In this document: piece after piece, positions 27,307-35,274 of the stretch
Position numbering within the stretch: position 1 is the stretch's first letter
Layout of the letters: each line of letters begins with the position of its first letter
Origin: Rhodobacter sp.
Lineage (GTDB): Bacteria > Pseudomonadota > Alphaproteobacteria > Rhodobacterales > Rhodobacteraceae
Length of the DNA stretch: 64,000 nucleotides
Direction: 5' to 3'
Assembly: GCA_027484145.1 (NCBI GenBank)
Contig: JAIXUH010000002.1
Span: forward strand, 186,001 to 250,000
Notes under the pieces: generated by a model
What the model was told of the DNA's origin: nothing
Databases searched by the model: none
What the model saw: the letters and a program-made list of their open reading frames with translations, nothing else
Made by a program: the position numbers and the translations under genes

Positions 27307-27741
27307 TCAGAAGGCGGTGGCCAGTTCCTGCAGGATACGCGTCCAGCCACGGGTATGGCCGTCGCGCGCGCCTTCGGAGGCGAATTTGTCCTGCCGCAAT
27401 TCCAGCCGTGTGCCGGTGCCTTCGGCTGTCAGGGTCAGCGTGACGATGCTGCCCTCGACCGAATGGGGCGAGGTCCATGTGAACACCATGCGGTGTGGGC
27501 GCGTGAGGTCCAGATAGGTGCCGCGATGGGGAATATCCTTGGTGCCATCGTTCATCACAATCAGGAAATGGCCCCCCACGCGCGGATCAACCGAAACCTC
27601 GGGCACGGTGCCGCCATCACAGGCCACCATGAACCGCGACAGGAAGGCCGGATCAAGCCAAGCGTCATAGACGCGGGTCGGTGGGGCAGGAAAGGTGCGC
27701 ACCACGGTTGTCGTCAGTTCTGCCGTCATGATCTGGGTCAT
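27307..27741 (-). CDS. SRPBCC/AHSA1 (Aha1-type) domain protein
   Basis: A 144 aa START-like lipid or ligand-binding fold protein of the AHSA1 family. Start at 27741 (MTQIMTAELTTTV) after GGCACAGGAGAG. Typical blocks: VVRTFPAPPTRVYDAWLDPAFLSRFM, DPRVGGHFLIVM, RGTYLDLTRPHRMVFTW and the C-terminal GWTRILQELA helix. It follows an ArsR-type regulator whose C-terminus overlaps it by 77 nt. This ArsR-AHSA1 pairing is widespread and usually autoregulated. The ligand is unknown. Confidence 0.88.
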   Translation of the reverse strand: MTQIMTAELTTTVVRTFPAPPTRVYDAWLDPAFLSRFMVACDGGTVPEVSVDPRVGGHFLIVMNDGTKDIPHRGTYLDLTRPHRMVFTWTSPHSVEGSIVTLTLTAEGTGTRLELRQDKFASEGARDGHTRGWTRILQELATAF

Positions 27742-28090
27742 CGTCGCTCTCCTGTGCCAAGGCGGTTGCAAGCGCATCAAGACGAAGCGCCCAGATGGAC
27801 CGAAGGCCCCCGAACCAGCGGTCAACCTCGGCCAGTGGCGCAAGGTCGATCTCGATCAGATGCGTGCGCCAGACCGTGCGGCGGCGCACCAGACCGGCCC
27901 GTTCCAGCACCATGATGTGGCGTGACACGGCGTTCAGGCTTTGCGCGAAGCGTTCGGCAATTTCCGTCACACGGGTGGGGCCGTTCTGGGCAAGAAGCGT
28001 CAGGATCGCGCGGCGGGTGGGTTCGCCTGCGGCCCTGAGCACTTCGCTCAGGCGGTCCGTTTCATCCGGGGGTGTATTTCGTTCAACCAT
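27665..28090 (-). CDS. ArsR-family winged-helix regulator
   Basis: A 141 aa regulator. Start at 28090 (MVERNTPPDETD), with an alternative 10 codons upstream at 28120. The winged helix covers residues about 15-85 (RLSEVLRAAGEPTRRAILTLLA, VTEIAERFAQSLNAVSRHIMVLERAGLVRRR). No Cys/His metal motif of the ArsR/SmtB type is present. The acidic C-terminal tail runs 77 nt into the AHSA1 gene, so the two are translationally coupled. An inverted repeat just upstream (28116-28141) is a candidate autoregulatory site. Confidence 0.88.
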   Translation of the reverse strand: MVERNTPPDETDRLSEVLRAAGEPTRRAILTLLAQNGPTRVTEIAERFAQSLNAVSRHIMVLERAGLVRRRTVWRTHLIEIDLAPLAEVDRWFGGLRSIWALRLDALATALAQESDDDPDHDGRTDDNRGAHLSCPTDPRL

Positions 28091-28115
28091 GTCTGTGAAT
28101 AACAGGCCCTGCACT

Positions 28116-28141
28116 ATCATTCAACATGATTCGTGAATGAT
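28116..28141. promoter_or_regulatory. Inverted repeat upstream of ArsR-type gene (candidate operator)
   Basis: ATCATTCA (28116-28123) and TGAATGAT (28134-28141) are perfect 8-base arms separated by 10 bases. The site begins 26 nt upstream of the chosen ArsR-type start, where such regulators usually bind their own promoter. Confidence 0.5.
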
Positions 28142-28163
28142 GGGCGGATGCCGGAAATGAAAG

Positions 28164-28183
28164 CGGGGGCCGATTGGCCCCCG
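28164..28183 (-). terminator. Intrinsic terminator of infC
   Basis: CGGGGGCC, loop GATT, GGCCCCCG: eight paired bases 27 nt after the infC stop. On the minus strand the stem is followed by GCTTTCATTT. The position and strand fit termination of infC. Confidence 0.7.
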
Positions 28184-28209
28184 AAACTTCCCCGTCTGAA
28201 CTGCCCGCG

Positions 28210-28749
28210 TTACTTGGGGCCGATCATCATGACCATCTGGCGGCCTTCAAGGCGGGGCATCGATTCCACTTTGCCATTGTCGCCCACATCGGCGGCGACG
28301 CGGTTCAGAAGTTCAAGGCCAAGGTCCTGGTGGGCCATTTCGCGGCCCCGAAAGCGCAAGGTGACCTTGACCTTGTCGCCCTCTTCCAGAAACTTCAGCA
28401 CAGAGCGCATTTTCACATCATAGTCATGGGTATCGGTTCCGGGGCGGAACTTGATTTCCTTGATCTCGATGATCTTTTGCTTTTTGCGCGCTTCGGCCTC
28501 GCGCTTTTGGGTCTCATACTTGAACTTGCCGAAATCCATGATCTTGCAAACCGGCGGTTCCGCGTTCGGGCTGATTTCAACCAGATCGAGGCCTGCTTCT
28601 TCGGCCATTTGCATGGCGCGGGCAGGGGTAACGACGCCAACGTTTTCGCCATCTGCGCCGATCAAGCGGATCTCGGGGCTGCGGATGCGATCGTTCACAC
28701 GGGGGCCCGTTTCGCGTTGCGGCGGGGCGTTGTGGGGTCTGCGGGCTAT
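28210..28749 (-). CDS. infC: Translation initiation factor IF-3 with apparent AUA start
   Basis: IF-3 binds the 30S subunit and checks start-codon pairing. The obvious reading frame from GTG 28698 ([13 protein letters not shown]) would cut off the conserved N-terminus. Seventeen in-frame codons upstream encode [16 protein letters not shown] after an ATA at 28749. An AAAAGGA ribosome site ends 8 nt before that ATA, while the GTG has none. No ATG, GTG or TTG is in frame between the ribosome site and the GTG. Rare start codons on infC are the classic device by which IF-3 represses its own translation (AUU in E. coli). The 179 aa product has IF3 domains intact ([20 protein letters not shown] linker; [13 protein letters not shown]). 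A terminator follows. Confidence 0.9.
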   Translation of the reverse strand: MARRPHNAPPQRETGPRVNDRIRSPEIRLIGADGENVGVVTPARAMQMAEEAGLDLVEISPNAEPPVCKIMDFGKFKYETQKREAEARKKQKIIEIKEIKFRPGTDTHDYDVKMRSVLKFLEEGDKVKVTLRFRGREMAHQDLGLELLNRVAADVGDNGKVESMPRLEGRQMVMMIGPK

Positions 28750-28972
28750 GGTGGTCGTCCTTTTGTGGTTGCAATATGCGTGCGCAAGATAGACGGACCG
28801 TGCGCGGCGTTCAATGGCTTAAGCGGTGTCGGGCACGCGCTTTGCTGCCGATGTTGGGCCAACGGGCCGGAACGCCGCCCCGAACGGCGGTGGCAGGTCT
28901 TTTCATTCGGGCATGCGACTGCCATATGTGCCGGGCAACCGGGCAAGTTACCCGGCAAAAGGAGTATGTGAG

Positions 28973-29569
28973 ATGAACAAGAACGTCATCATCGGCGCCG
29001 TCGTCATTCTGCTGGCTGCGGGTGGCTATTATCAGTTCAGCTATGTTCCGGCGCAGAAAGCCGCCGAAGAAGCCGCCGCCGCCGAGGCCAAGGTTGCCGA
29101 AGAAGCTGCGGCCAAGGCTGCCGCTGACGCAGAAGCCGCCGCTGCCGCCGTTGCCGCCGAGGCCGAGGCTGCCGCTGCGAAGGCCGCTGAAGAGGCTGCG
29201 GCCGCTGCTGCCACCGCCACCGAGGCGGCCGGTGCTGCTGCCACCGCTGCGACGGATGCCGTGACCGAAACCGCAAATGACGCGGCCGAAGCTGCGGGTG
29301 ATGCCGCCGCTGCCGCCACCGCTGCGGCCGCGCAGGCCGCTGCTGATGCCGCTGCCGCCACCACCGCTGCGGCCAATCAGGCTGCCGAGGCTTTGGCCGT
29401 TCTGGACCCGAGCAAGTTTGACCCGGCGGCTGTGAACCAGCTGATCGAGAATTCGTCGCTGAACGCCGTGGTCAAGGCCACGCTGAAATCTGCCGTGGAC
29501 GCGGCCGGATCGAACCCCGCTTTGGTGCAGGGCGTTTTGGATCAGGTCAAATCGGCCTTGGGCCTGTAA
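28973..29569 (+). CDS. Alanine-rich membrane-anchored protein, unknown function
   Basis: A 198 aa protein starting MNKNVIIGAVVILLAAGGYY after AAAAGGAG. One N-terminal transmembrane helix (residues 5-20) or uncleaved signal anchor is followed by about 120 residues of Ala/Glu/Lys/Thr low complexity, predicted helical. A folded-looking C-terminus follows (LDPSKFDPAAVNQLIENSSLNAVVKATLKSAV). I do not recognise the family. Composition recalls the repeat region of the OmpA protein at 22832, but unit structure differs. A strong terminator follows at 29589. Confidence 0.75.
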   Translation: MNKNVIIGAVVILLAAGGYYQFSYVPAQKAAEEAAAAEAKVAEEAAAKAAADAEAAAAAVAAEAEAAAAKAAEEAAAAAATATEAAGAAATAATDAVTETANDAAEAAGDAAAAATAAAAQAAADAAAATTAAANQAAEALAVLDPSKFDPAAVNQLIENSSLNAVVKATLKSAVDAAGSNPALVQGVLDQVKSALGL

Positions 29570-29588
29570 GGTCTTTTGCCAGAACAGG

Positions 29589-29617
29589 AAAAGGCCGCGC
29601 GGTTTGCGCGGCCTTTT
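29589..29617. terminator. Bidirectional intrinsic terminator
   Basis: AAGGCCGCGC (29591-29600), loop GGTTT, GCGCGGCCTT (29606-29615), followed by TTTT on the plus strand and by A-run-derived T's on the minus strand. It lies between two convergent genes and can serve both. Confidence 0.88.
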
Positions 29618-29641
29618 TTCATGGCGCAGGGGCGGTTGGTT

Positions 29642-30475
29642 TCAGATGCCGTCGCCGACAAAGGCCTTTTCGACGACGTATTCCTTGGGGTCGGAATTGG
29701 CACCTTCGCGCAGGCCGAAGCCTTCGAGGATGGCCTTGACGTCGATGTTGAAGGCAAGGCTGCCGCAGACCATGGCGCGGTCGGTGGCGGGGTCGATGGG
29801 CGGAAGGTTCAGGTCGGCAAAGACTTTGCCCGACGACAGGTTGTCGGTGACGCGGCCCATGTGGTGGAAATCTTCGCGCGTGGTGGTGGGGTAATACAGC
29901 AGTTTGCCGGCCACCATTTCACCGATCAGCGGGTCATCCTTCAGGCTTTCCACCAGTTGGCGGCCGTATTCCAGTTCGGCCACCGTGCGGCAGGTGTGCA
30001 TCATGATGACCTGTTCGTTCTTCTCATAGGTCTCGGGGTCGCGCATCAGGCTGGCAAAGGGCGCAAGGCCGGTGCCGGTGGCCAGAAACCACACACGTTT
30101 GCCCGGCAGCAGCGCGTCATGCACCAGCGTGCCCACGGGTTTGGGGCGCAGGATGATCTCGTCGCCGGGTTGGATGTGCTGCAGTTTGCTGGTCAAAGGG
30201 CCATCGGGAACCTTGATCGAATAGAACTCCAACTCCTCATCCCACGACGGCGAGGCGATGGAATAAGCGCGCAGCAAGGGTTTGCCGTTGTCGCCCATCA
30301 GGCCGATCATCACAAACTCTCCCGAGCGGAAGCGCAGGGATTTGGGCCGCGAGACGCGGAAGGAAAACAGGTTGTCGGTCCAATGCGTGACCTGCGTCAC
30401 GGTTTGGGCATCGGGCAGGTGTGGCTTTGACGTTGAAGCCAGTGGCGCATCCATCGTGGTGCTCGCTTGTATCAT
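29642..30475 (-). CDS. fpr: Ferredoxin--NADP reductase
   Basis: A 277 aa FAD enzyme exchanging electrons between NADPH and ferredoxin or flavodoxin. FAD-binding motif RAYSIAS (about residues 75-82), TGTGLAPFASL for the NADP pyrophosphate region, MVCGSLAF, and the C-terminal YVVEKAFVG typical of the Rhodobacter bacterial-type enzyme. Start at 30475 (MIQAST) is uncertain; ATG 30451 is possible and neither has a strong ribosome site. It lies at the end of the sulfate-assimilation cluster and can supply electrons to the ferredoxin-type sulfite reductase there. Confidence 0.93.
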   Translation of the reverse strand: MIQASTTMDAPLASTSKPHLPDAQTVTQVTHWTDNLFSFRVSRPKSLRFRSGEFVMIGLMGDNGKPLLRAYSIASPSWDEELEFYSIKVPDGPLTSKLQHIQPGDEIILRPKPVGTLVHDALLPGKRVWFLATGTGLAPFASLMRDPETYEKNEQVIMMHTCRTVAELEYGRQLVESLKDDPLIGEMVAGKLLYYPTTTREDFHHMGRVTDNLSSGKVFADLNLPPIDPATDRAMVCGSLAFNIDVKAILEGFGLREGANSDPKEYVVEKAFVGDGI

Positions 30476-30526
30476 GTCATTCGGGAATTTGAATACTTCA
30501 GGCGGGTGCAGGGGAAAACCCCGTTT

Positions 30527-30931
30527 TCAGGCCTTGAGCCGCGACTGATAGTCATGGGCCTGCCAGTCGGCACGAAAGACCCATTGGTCTTGCGGCTGGC
30601 GGGCGGCGAGGTCATCGGGGATTTCGACCGAGTCAAAGCCCACGCGGCGGGCCATGGCATATTGGTCGGAAATGACCGGGCCAAGGGCGCGCAACTCGCC
30701 GGTGTAGCCCATCATCCGCAGACGGCGCGCGATGGTGAAGGCGCGGCCGTCGTTGAAGGCGGGAAAGGCCACGCGGATCAGCGTGAGGTTGCCCAGATGG
30801 CCGGTCAGCACCGAAGGATCATCGGTGTGCGACAGATCGAGCGCGCCAGAATGGTTGGCCAGATCGGCCAGCGTGACGGCCTGAACAGGGGCGGCGGGCG
30901 CAAAGCCGGTGTCGGTGACAAGCACGCTCAT
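30527..30931 (-). CDS. DUF934 family protein of sulfite-reductase operons
   Basis: A 134 aa DUF934 protein, a family found almost only next to sulfite reductase and PAPS/APS reductase genes. Core motifs: LTLIRVAFPAFNDGRAFTIARRLR and GYTGELRALGPVISDQYAMARRVGFDSVEI. Its start overlaps the cysH stop by four bases (ATGA). A role as an oxidoreductase-associated factor is presumed from context; no activity is established. Confidence 0.9.
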   Translation of the reverse strand: MSVLVTDTGFAPAAPVQAVTLADLANHSGALDLSHTDDPSVLTGHLGNLTLIRVAFPAFNDGRAFTIARRLRMMGYTGELRALGPVISDQYAMARRVGFDSVEIPDDLAARQPQDQWVFRADWQAHDYQSRLKA

Positions 30932-31677
30932 GCTGCGTTATCCTTTGTGATGCGGACGGCCTTGCCATCGATGAAATGGATGCCGCATTCGGTTTTGTCG
31001 CTGCCACGCCAGCGGCCCGCGCGCGGGTCTTCGCCGGGTTTCACCGGGCTGGTGCAGGGTGCGCAGCCGATGCTGGGGTAGCCTTTGGCTACAAGTGGGT
31101 GGCGGGGCAGGCGGTTGTTGACGATGTATTCCTCAAGGTCGTCGCGGCCCCAATGGGCCAGCGGGTTGACCTTGATGCGGGTGTCGCCTTCGGCCTCGAA
31201 AAACTCGACCGTGGTGCGGGTGCTGCCCTGATAGCGTTTGCGCCCGGTGATCCAGCCGTCAAAGGTAGAGAGCGCACGTTCCAAGGGTTCCACCTTGCGC
31301 ACCGCGCAGCAGGCATCGGTGTTGAACTGGTGCAACGTGTTATCCGGGTCTTCAAACGCCACGCGCGGTTGTGCGGCGCGGATCGTCCGCACATCGCACA
31401 GATGCAGCTTTTCAGCCAGTTCGCGCTGATAATCCAGCGTTTCCTGAAACAGCATCCGCGTATCGACAAACAGAACCGGGGTTTCCGGCGCGATGACCGA
31501 TACGAGGTGCAACAGCACCACCGATTCCGCGCCAAAGGATGACACCAGCGCCACGCGGCCCAGATCGTCATCCTTCAGGCTGTGTTCCAGAACGGCCGTT
31601 GCCGAATGGTGGCGATAGCGCGCGTTCAGCGCCGCCACACGTTCGCCGACCGGTCCGCCATGCAGGTCACGCGGCAT
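30928..31677 (-). CDS. cysH: Phosphoadenylyl/adenylyl-sulfate reductase
   Basis: A 249 aa reductase converting activated sulfate to sulfite with thioredoxin or glutaredoxin. Motifs: VSSFGAESVVLLHL (PP-loop), VDTRMLFQETLDY, GRKRYQGSTR, and the catalytic ECGIH near the C-terminus. Two cysteine pairs (DACCAVRK and GCAPCT) that hold a [4Fe-4S] cluster in the APS-using branch are present, so APS is the more likely substrate. The start MPRDLHGGPV (31677) overlaps the sulfite reductase end by 11 nt. Confidence 0.94.
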   Translation of the reverse strand: MPRDLHGGPVGERVAALNARYRHHSATAVLEHSLKDDDLGRVALVSSFGAESVVLLHLVSVIAPETPVLFVDTRMLFQETLDYQRELAEKLHLCDVRTIRAAQPRVAFEDPDNTLHQFNTDACCAVRKVEPLERALSTFDGWITGRKRYQGSTRTTVEFFEAEGDTRIKVNPLAHWGRDDLEEYIVNNRLPRHPLVAKGYPSIGCAPCTSPVKPGEDPRAGRWRGSDKTECGIHFIDGKAVRITKDNAA

Positions 31678-33337
31678 CACGTTCGCCCGCCCCATCATAA
31701 AGGGCTGCCTTGAACGGCTCCATCCCAAGGCGGCGGAAGGTCTGCAGGAAGGTTTCCGCAGCCTCACTCCGCAGGTTCAGATAGGCGCGCACGATCCGTT
31801 CGATCGCGGGCACAATCTCATCATAGGCAAAGCCGGGACCGGTCTTGTCGCCGATCACGGCGGTTTCGGTGCCATCGCCGCCAAGGGTGATCTGGTAGTT
31901 TTCCACCCCCGCACGGTCCAGCCCCAGAATGCCGATATGGCCCACATGGTGATGCCCGCAGGCATTGATGCAGCCCGAAATCTTGATCTTCAGCGGGCCA
32001 ATCTCATGCTCTAGCTTCAACTCGTCAAAGCGGGTGGCGATTTGCGTCGCAATCGGAATCGACCGGGCGGTGGCAAGGGCGCAATAGTCCATGCCGGGGC
32101 AGGCGATGATGTCAGAGATCAGCCCCACGTTGGCCGTGCCAAGGCCCACCTGCACAAGGGCGGCGTGCAGGGTCGGCAGGTCAGATTTGTGGACATGCGG
32201 GAGGATCACGTTCTGTTCATGGCTGATCCGCAGATCACCATGGCCATAGCGTTCGGCCAGATCGGCCATGACGCGCATCTGTTCGGACGTCGCATCGCCG
32301 GGCGTTTCGCCATGTGCTTTGATGCTGATGGTAACGATGGCGTATTGATCGTTGCGGTGCTGGGCAAGGTTGGTATCGGCCCAAGCGCGGAACGAAGGAT
32401 CGGCCTTGTAGAAGGCATCATAGGCGTCAATGGGTGCATTGCGGAAGGCGGGCGGGGCAAAGGCCGCGCGGATATCCTCCAGCAAGGCCTGATCCGCGCC
32501 GCCAAACAGCGGGCGCAGTTCTGCAAACCGTTCCTCGACCATGCGGGTGATTTCTTCGACCCCGGTTTCATGCACGGTGATCTTGATGCGCGCCTTATAC
32601 TTGTTATCGCGCCGACCCAGCGTGTTGTAGACGCTAAGCACGGCCTCGACATAGGGCAGCAGGTCTGCGACGGGCAGGAAGTCGCGCACGGTGTGGCCGA
32701 TCATCGGGGTGCGGCCAAGGCCGCCGCCAACCATCACCTCGAACCCCGGCTCGCCCGCCGCGTTGCGGTGCATCCGCAGGCCGATGTCATGCGCCTTGGT
32801 CACCGCGCGGTCATTGGGCGCGCCGGTGATGGCGATCTTGAACTTGCGCGGCAGGAACTGGAACTCGGGGTGGTCGGTGGACCACTGGCGCAGCAGTTCG
32901 GCATAGGGGCGGGGGTCTTCGATTTCATCGGCGGCCGCACCGGCGAAATGGTCAGCGGTGACGTTCCTCACGCAGTTGCCCGAGGTCTGGATGGCGTGCA
33001 TTTCCACATCGGCCAGTGCCGACAGGATGGCGGGCACATCAGGGAGTTTCGGCCAGTTGAACTGAATGTTCTGCCGGGTGGTAAAGTGGCCGTAACCTTT
33101 GTCCCAGGTGTCGGCGATATAAGCAAGTTGGCGCATCTGGTGGGGCGACAACGTGCCATAAGGAATGGCCACCCGCAGCATGTAGGCATGCAGTTGCAGA
33201 TACAGGCCGTTCATCAGGCGCAGGGGGCGGAATTCATCTTCGGTCAGGCTGCCGTCAAGGCGGCGTTCGACCTGCTGGGTGAACTGGGCCACGCGCGAAC
33301 GGACGAAGGCTTCGTCAAAGTCGGAATAGGAATACAT
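31667..33337 (-). CDS. cysI: Assimilatory sulfite reductase (ferredoxin-type, siroheme)
   Basis: A 556 aa nitrite/sulfite reductase family enzyme reducing sulfite to sulfide with six electrons. The siroheme/[4Fe-4S] cysteines appear as CPGMDYCALA and SGCINACGHHHVG near residues 420-480. N-terminal half-repeat motifs are GYGHFTTRQNIQFNWP and GNCVRNVTAD. Linkage to cysH, DUF934 and siroheme synthesis points to sulfite rather than nitrite. One base separates it from the DUF2849 gene. Confidence 0.94.
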   Translation of the reverse strand: MYSYSDFDEAFVRSRVAQFTQQVERRLDGSLTEDEFRPLRLMNGLYLQLHAYMLRVAIPYGTLSPHQMRQLAYIADTWDKGYGHFTTRQNIQFNWPKLPDVPAILSALADVEMHAIQTSGNCVRNVTADHFAGAAADEIEDPRPYAELLRQWSTDHPEFQFLPRKFKIAITGAPNDRAVTKAHDIGLRMHRNAAGEPGFEVMVGGGLGRTPMIGHTVRDFLPVADLLPYVEAVLSVYNTLGRRDNKYKARIKITVHETGVEEITRMVEERFAELRPLFGGADQALLEDIRAAFAPPAFRNAPIDAYDAFYKADPSFRAWADTNLAQHRNDQYAIVTISIKAHGETPGDATSEQMRVMADLAERYGHGDLRISHEQNVILPHVHKSDLPTLHAALVQVGLGTANVGLISDIIACPGMDYCALATARSIPIATQIATRFDELKLEHEIGPLKIKISGCINACGHHHVGHIGILGLDRAGVENYQITLGGDGTETAVIGDKTGPGFAYDEIVPAIERIVRAYLNLRSEAAETFLQTFRRLGMEPFKAALYDGAGERDAA

Positions 33338-33338
33338 C

Positions 33339-33644
33339 TTATGCCCTCAGGTCTGCTTGCTTGCCGTGGTCATAGTTTGATGGGCCGCGGGTGCGGAATG
33401 CCTCGCGGAAGTGAACGGGTTCGGGGCCCTTGGCGCCGGGTTTTGCATCGGCCAGATAAGCGCCGACGACCAGCAGTTTTTGCGCCGCCGCATGCAGCAG
33501 ACGCATCTGGGCATGGGCCTCATCCACGATCAACTCGGCCTCGTGGTGGTGCGGGGTCCAGCGGTCATCGGCGGTCAGATAGACCACATCGCCTTCGCGC
33601 AGGCGGTTTGCGGTGACAACTTTCGGTGTGTAAGGGCGGCTCAT
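33339..33644 (-). CDS. DUF2849 family protein
   Basis: A 101 aa alphaproteobacterial DUF2849 protein (KVVTANRLREGDVVYLTADDRW). It sits between siroheme synthase and sulfite reductase, overlapping the former by four bases. The family is nearly always in this sulfur-assimilation context; the molecular role is unknown. It is soluble, with no cysteines and no membrane segments. Confidence 0.9.
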   Translation of the reverse strand: MSRPYTPKVVTANRLREGDVVYLTADDRWTPHHHEAELIVDEAHAQMRLLHAAAQKLLVVGAYLADAKPGAKGPEPVHFREAFRTRGPSNYDHGKQADLRA

Positions 33645-34432
33645 ACCGAAACCTCTTTCTTGGCGGTGTCCGGGGACAGGGCATGCAGGGCATGGGCGGC
33701 CTGCCGGGGGGCAAGGCCGAACAGGATCACGGCGGGGCCATCGGCGCGGGCCACGGCCTCGGGCAGGGTCGACAGCGTGGCCGCGTGGATGCGCTGGTTG
33801 GCGCGGCTGACGTTTTCCACCACTGTCACCGGGGTGTCGCCAAGCGCGCCGTGCATCATCAGGCGGCCCTGAATGAAGCGGGCGGATTTCTTGCCCATGT
33901 AGATCGCGGCCACTTCACCCGCGCGGGCCATGCCGCGCCAGTCCTGCTCGGCGAAGCCTGCCATGTCATGCCCTGTGACGATACGCAGGCTGGCATTGCG
34001 GCCACGCCGGGTCAGCGACTGGCCGATGCTGGCGGCGGCCACCGTGGCCGAGGTCAGGCCGGGCAGGATGGAGAAGGACAGGCCCGCCGCATCCAGCGCA
34101 TCCATCTCTTCGTCCAGACGGCCAAAGATGCCGCAATCACCGCCCTTGAGCCGGACGACGCGCTTGCCGGTCATGGCATGGGCCACAAGGGTGGCGTTGA
34201 TCGTGGTTTGCGCGGTGGCAGGGCCGAAGCCTTCCTTGCCGACATCCACCATTTGCGCGGTTGGCGGGATCAGGGCCATCACCTCATCGCCGACCAGACG
34301 GTCATAGATCACCACTTCGGCCTCTTGCAGGGCGCGAAAGGCCCCCAGCGTCAGGTGTGCGGCTGCGCCGGGGCCGGCACCGACAAAGGTGACGGCGGGA
34401 AAGGCAGCGGCAAAGGTGGTGTGGCTGGTCAT
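33641..34432 (-). CDS. cobA: Uroporphyrinogen-III C-methyltransferase (siroheme synthesis)
   Basis: A 263 aa SAM-dependent methyltransferase making precorrin-2 for siroheme. Motifs: VTFVGAGPGAAAHLTLGAFRAL, VIYDRLV, VVRLKGGDCGIFGR, PGLTSATVAAASIG, and a C-terminal GPAVILFG. Only the methyltransferase domain is present; the dehydrogenase/ferrochelatase (CysG-N) module is missing and must be encoded elsewhere. Start at 34432 (MTSHTTF) is chosen after GGAACC; ATG 34453 is possible. It is first in the minus-strand cys operon, divergent from an Lrp/AsnC regulator. Confidence 0.92.
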   Translation of the reverse strand: MTSHTTFAAAFPAVTFVGAGPGAAAHLTLGAFRALQEAEVVIYDRLVGDEVMALIPPTAQMVDVGKEGFGPATAQTTINATLVAHAMTGKRVVRLKGGDCGIFGRLDEEMDALDAAGLSFSILPGLTSATVAAASIGQSLTRRGRNASLRIVTGHDMAGFAEQDWRGMARAGEVAAIYMGKKSARFIQGRLMMHGALGDTPVTVVENVSRANQRIHAATLSTLPEAVARADGPAVILFGLAPRQAAHALHALSPDTAKKEVSV

Positions 34433-34569
34433 GGCTGGTTCCGGCAATTGCATGCCCCAATATAGGATATTTTCCCATCTTGGGGCCATGGGGGCTTGCA
34501 GATAAGGAAGCTTGTTCCGATGATGGCGGGCAAGGGAACGAAGTTTCCGCAAAACGGGGGGAAAGGCGA

Positions 34570-35031
34570 ATGGCGGCCCAGTTGGATGATCTGGACAGGA
34601 AAATTCTTGCTGAACTGCAGACGGATTCCAGCCAGTCACTGGACGAGATCGCGCGCAAGGTGGGGTCCAGCAAGACGCCGGTCTGGAACCGCATCCGCCG
34701 CATGAAAGAGGCGGGGGTTATCACCCGCCAGACCGCCATTCTGGATGCCGAGGCTTTGGGGCTGGAGGCGTGTTTCTTTGTGCTGATCCGCACCAGCGAG
34801 CATGAGGCCGACTGGCAGCGCAAGTTTCTGGACGTTCTGCGCCGCCGCCCCGAGGTGCTGGAGGCGCATCGTCTGGCCGGCGACATCGACTATATCCTGA
34901 AGGTGCGGGTCAAGAACGCGCGGGCCTATGACACGTTCTATCAGGCGCTGATTTCCGAGGTGAAGATCTATAACGTCACCGCGCTTTTGAGCATGGAAGA
35001 GATCAAATCGACGACCATGCTGCCCTTGTGA
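34570..35031 (+). CDS. Lrp/AsnC-family regulator divergent from the cys operon
   Basis: A 153 aa regulator. Start at 34570 (MAAQLDDLDRKILAELQ) after GGGGAAAGGCGA. Helix-turn-helix SLDEIARKVGSSKTPVWNRIRRM (about residues 20-42), then the RAM effector domain (CFFVLIRTSEHEADW, LAGDIDYILKVRV). Its position, head-to-head with the siroheme/sulfate-reduction operon across 137 nt, suggests it controls that operon in response to an amino acid, plausibly a sulfur one. That is inference. Confidence 0.9.
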   Translation: MAAQLDDLDRKILAELQTDSSQSLDEIARKVGSSKTPVWNRIRRMKEAGVITRQTAILDAEALGLEACFFVLIRTSEHEADWQRKFLDVLRRRPEVLEAHRLAGDIDYILKVRVKNARAYDTFYQALISEVKIYNVTALLSMEEIKSTTMLPL

Positions 35032-35049
35032 CGGGCTTACCAAAGCAGA

Positions 35050-35180
35050 GAGGGGGTTTCACACCCCCGCACCCCGTACCGAAACAGAGCAGGGGGCTTC
35101 ACACCCCCCCAGCCGCCGGTTTCTTGAACCGGTGGCGAAACACGGCGGCTACCCCCGTGGGATGTTTTCAGACAGAAAAT
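35050..35180. repeat. Dispersed palindromic intergenic repeat, copy 2, with nested hairpins
   Basis: Contains GGGGGTTTCACACCCCC twice (near 35052 and 35092). It also holds a nested cruciform: outer arms AGCCGCC (35111-35117) and GGCGGCT (35144-35150), inner arms CCGGTT (35116-35121) and AACCGG (35127-35132). Finally comes CCCCCGTGGGATGTTTTCAGACAGAAAAT. Read on the minus strand, the latter matches the core of the copy at 21359. It fills the 243-nt gap between the Lrp gene and the sulfotransferase gene, whose convergent ends it may help terminate. Confidence 0.55.
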
Positions 35181-35274
35181 ACGTGAGATTCCGTGGGAGT
35201 TGTTGTCGAGTGCCTAGCCAAGCCGACGAAGTAGCAGGCTTTGAGACAGAGGATATTGCGCGGCGTGTCTGCCA

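Noticed and set aside
27665-27741. Frameshift between the ArsR-type and AHSA1 genes
   Set aside because: Both products are complete with their own starts; the 77-nt overlap is better read as translational coupling.
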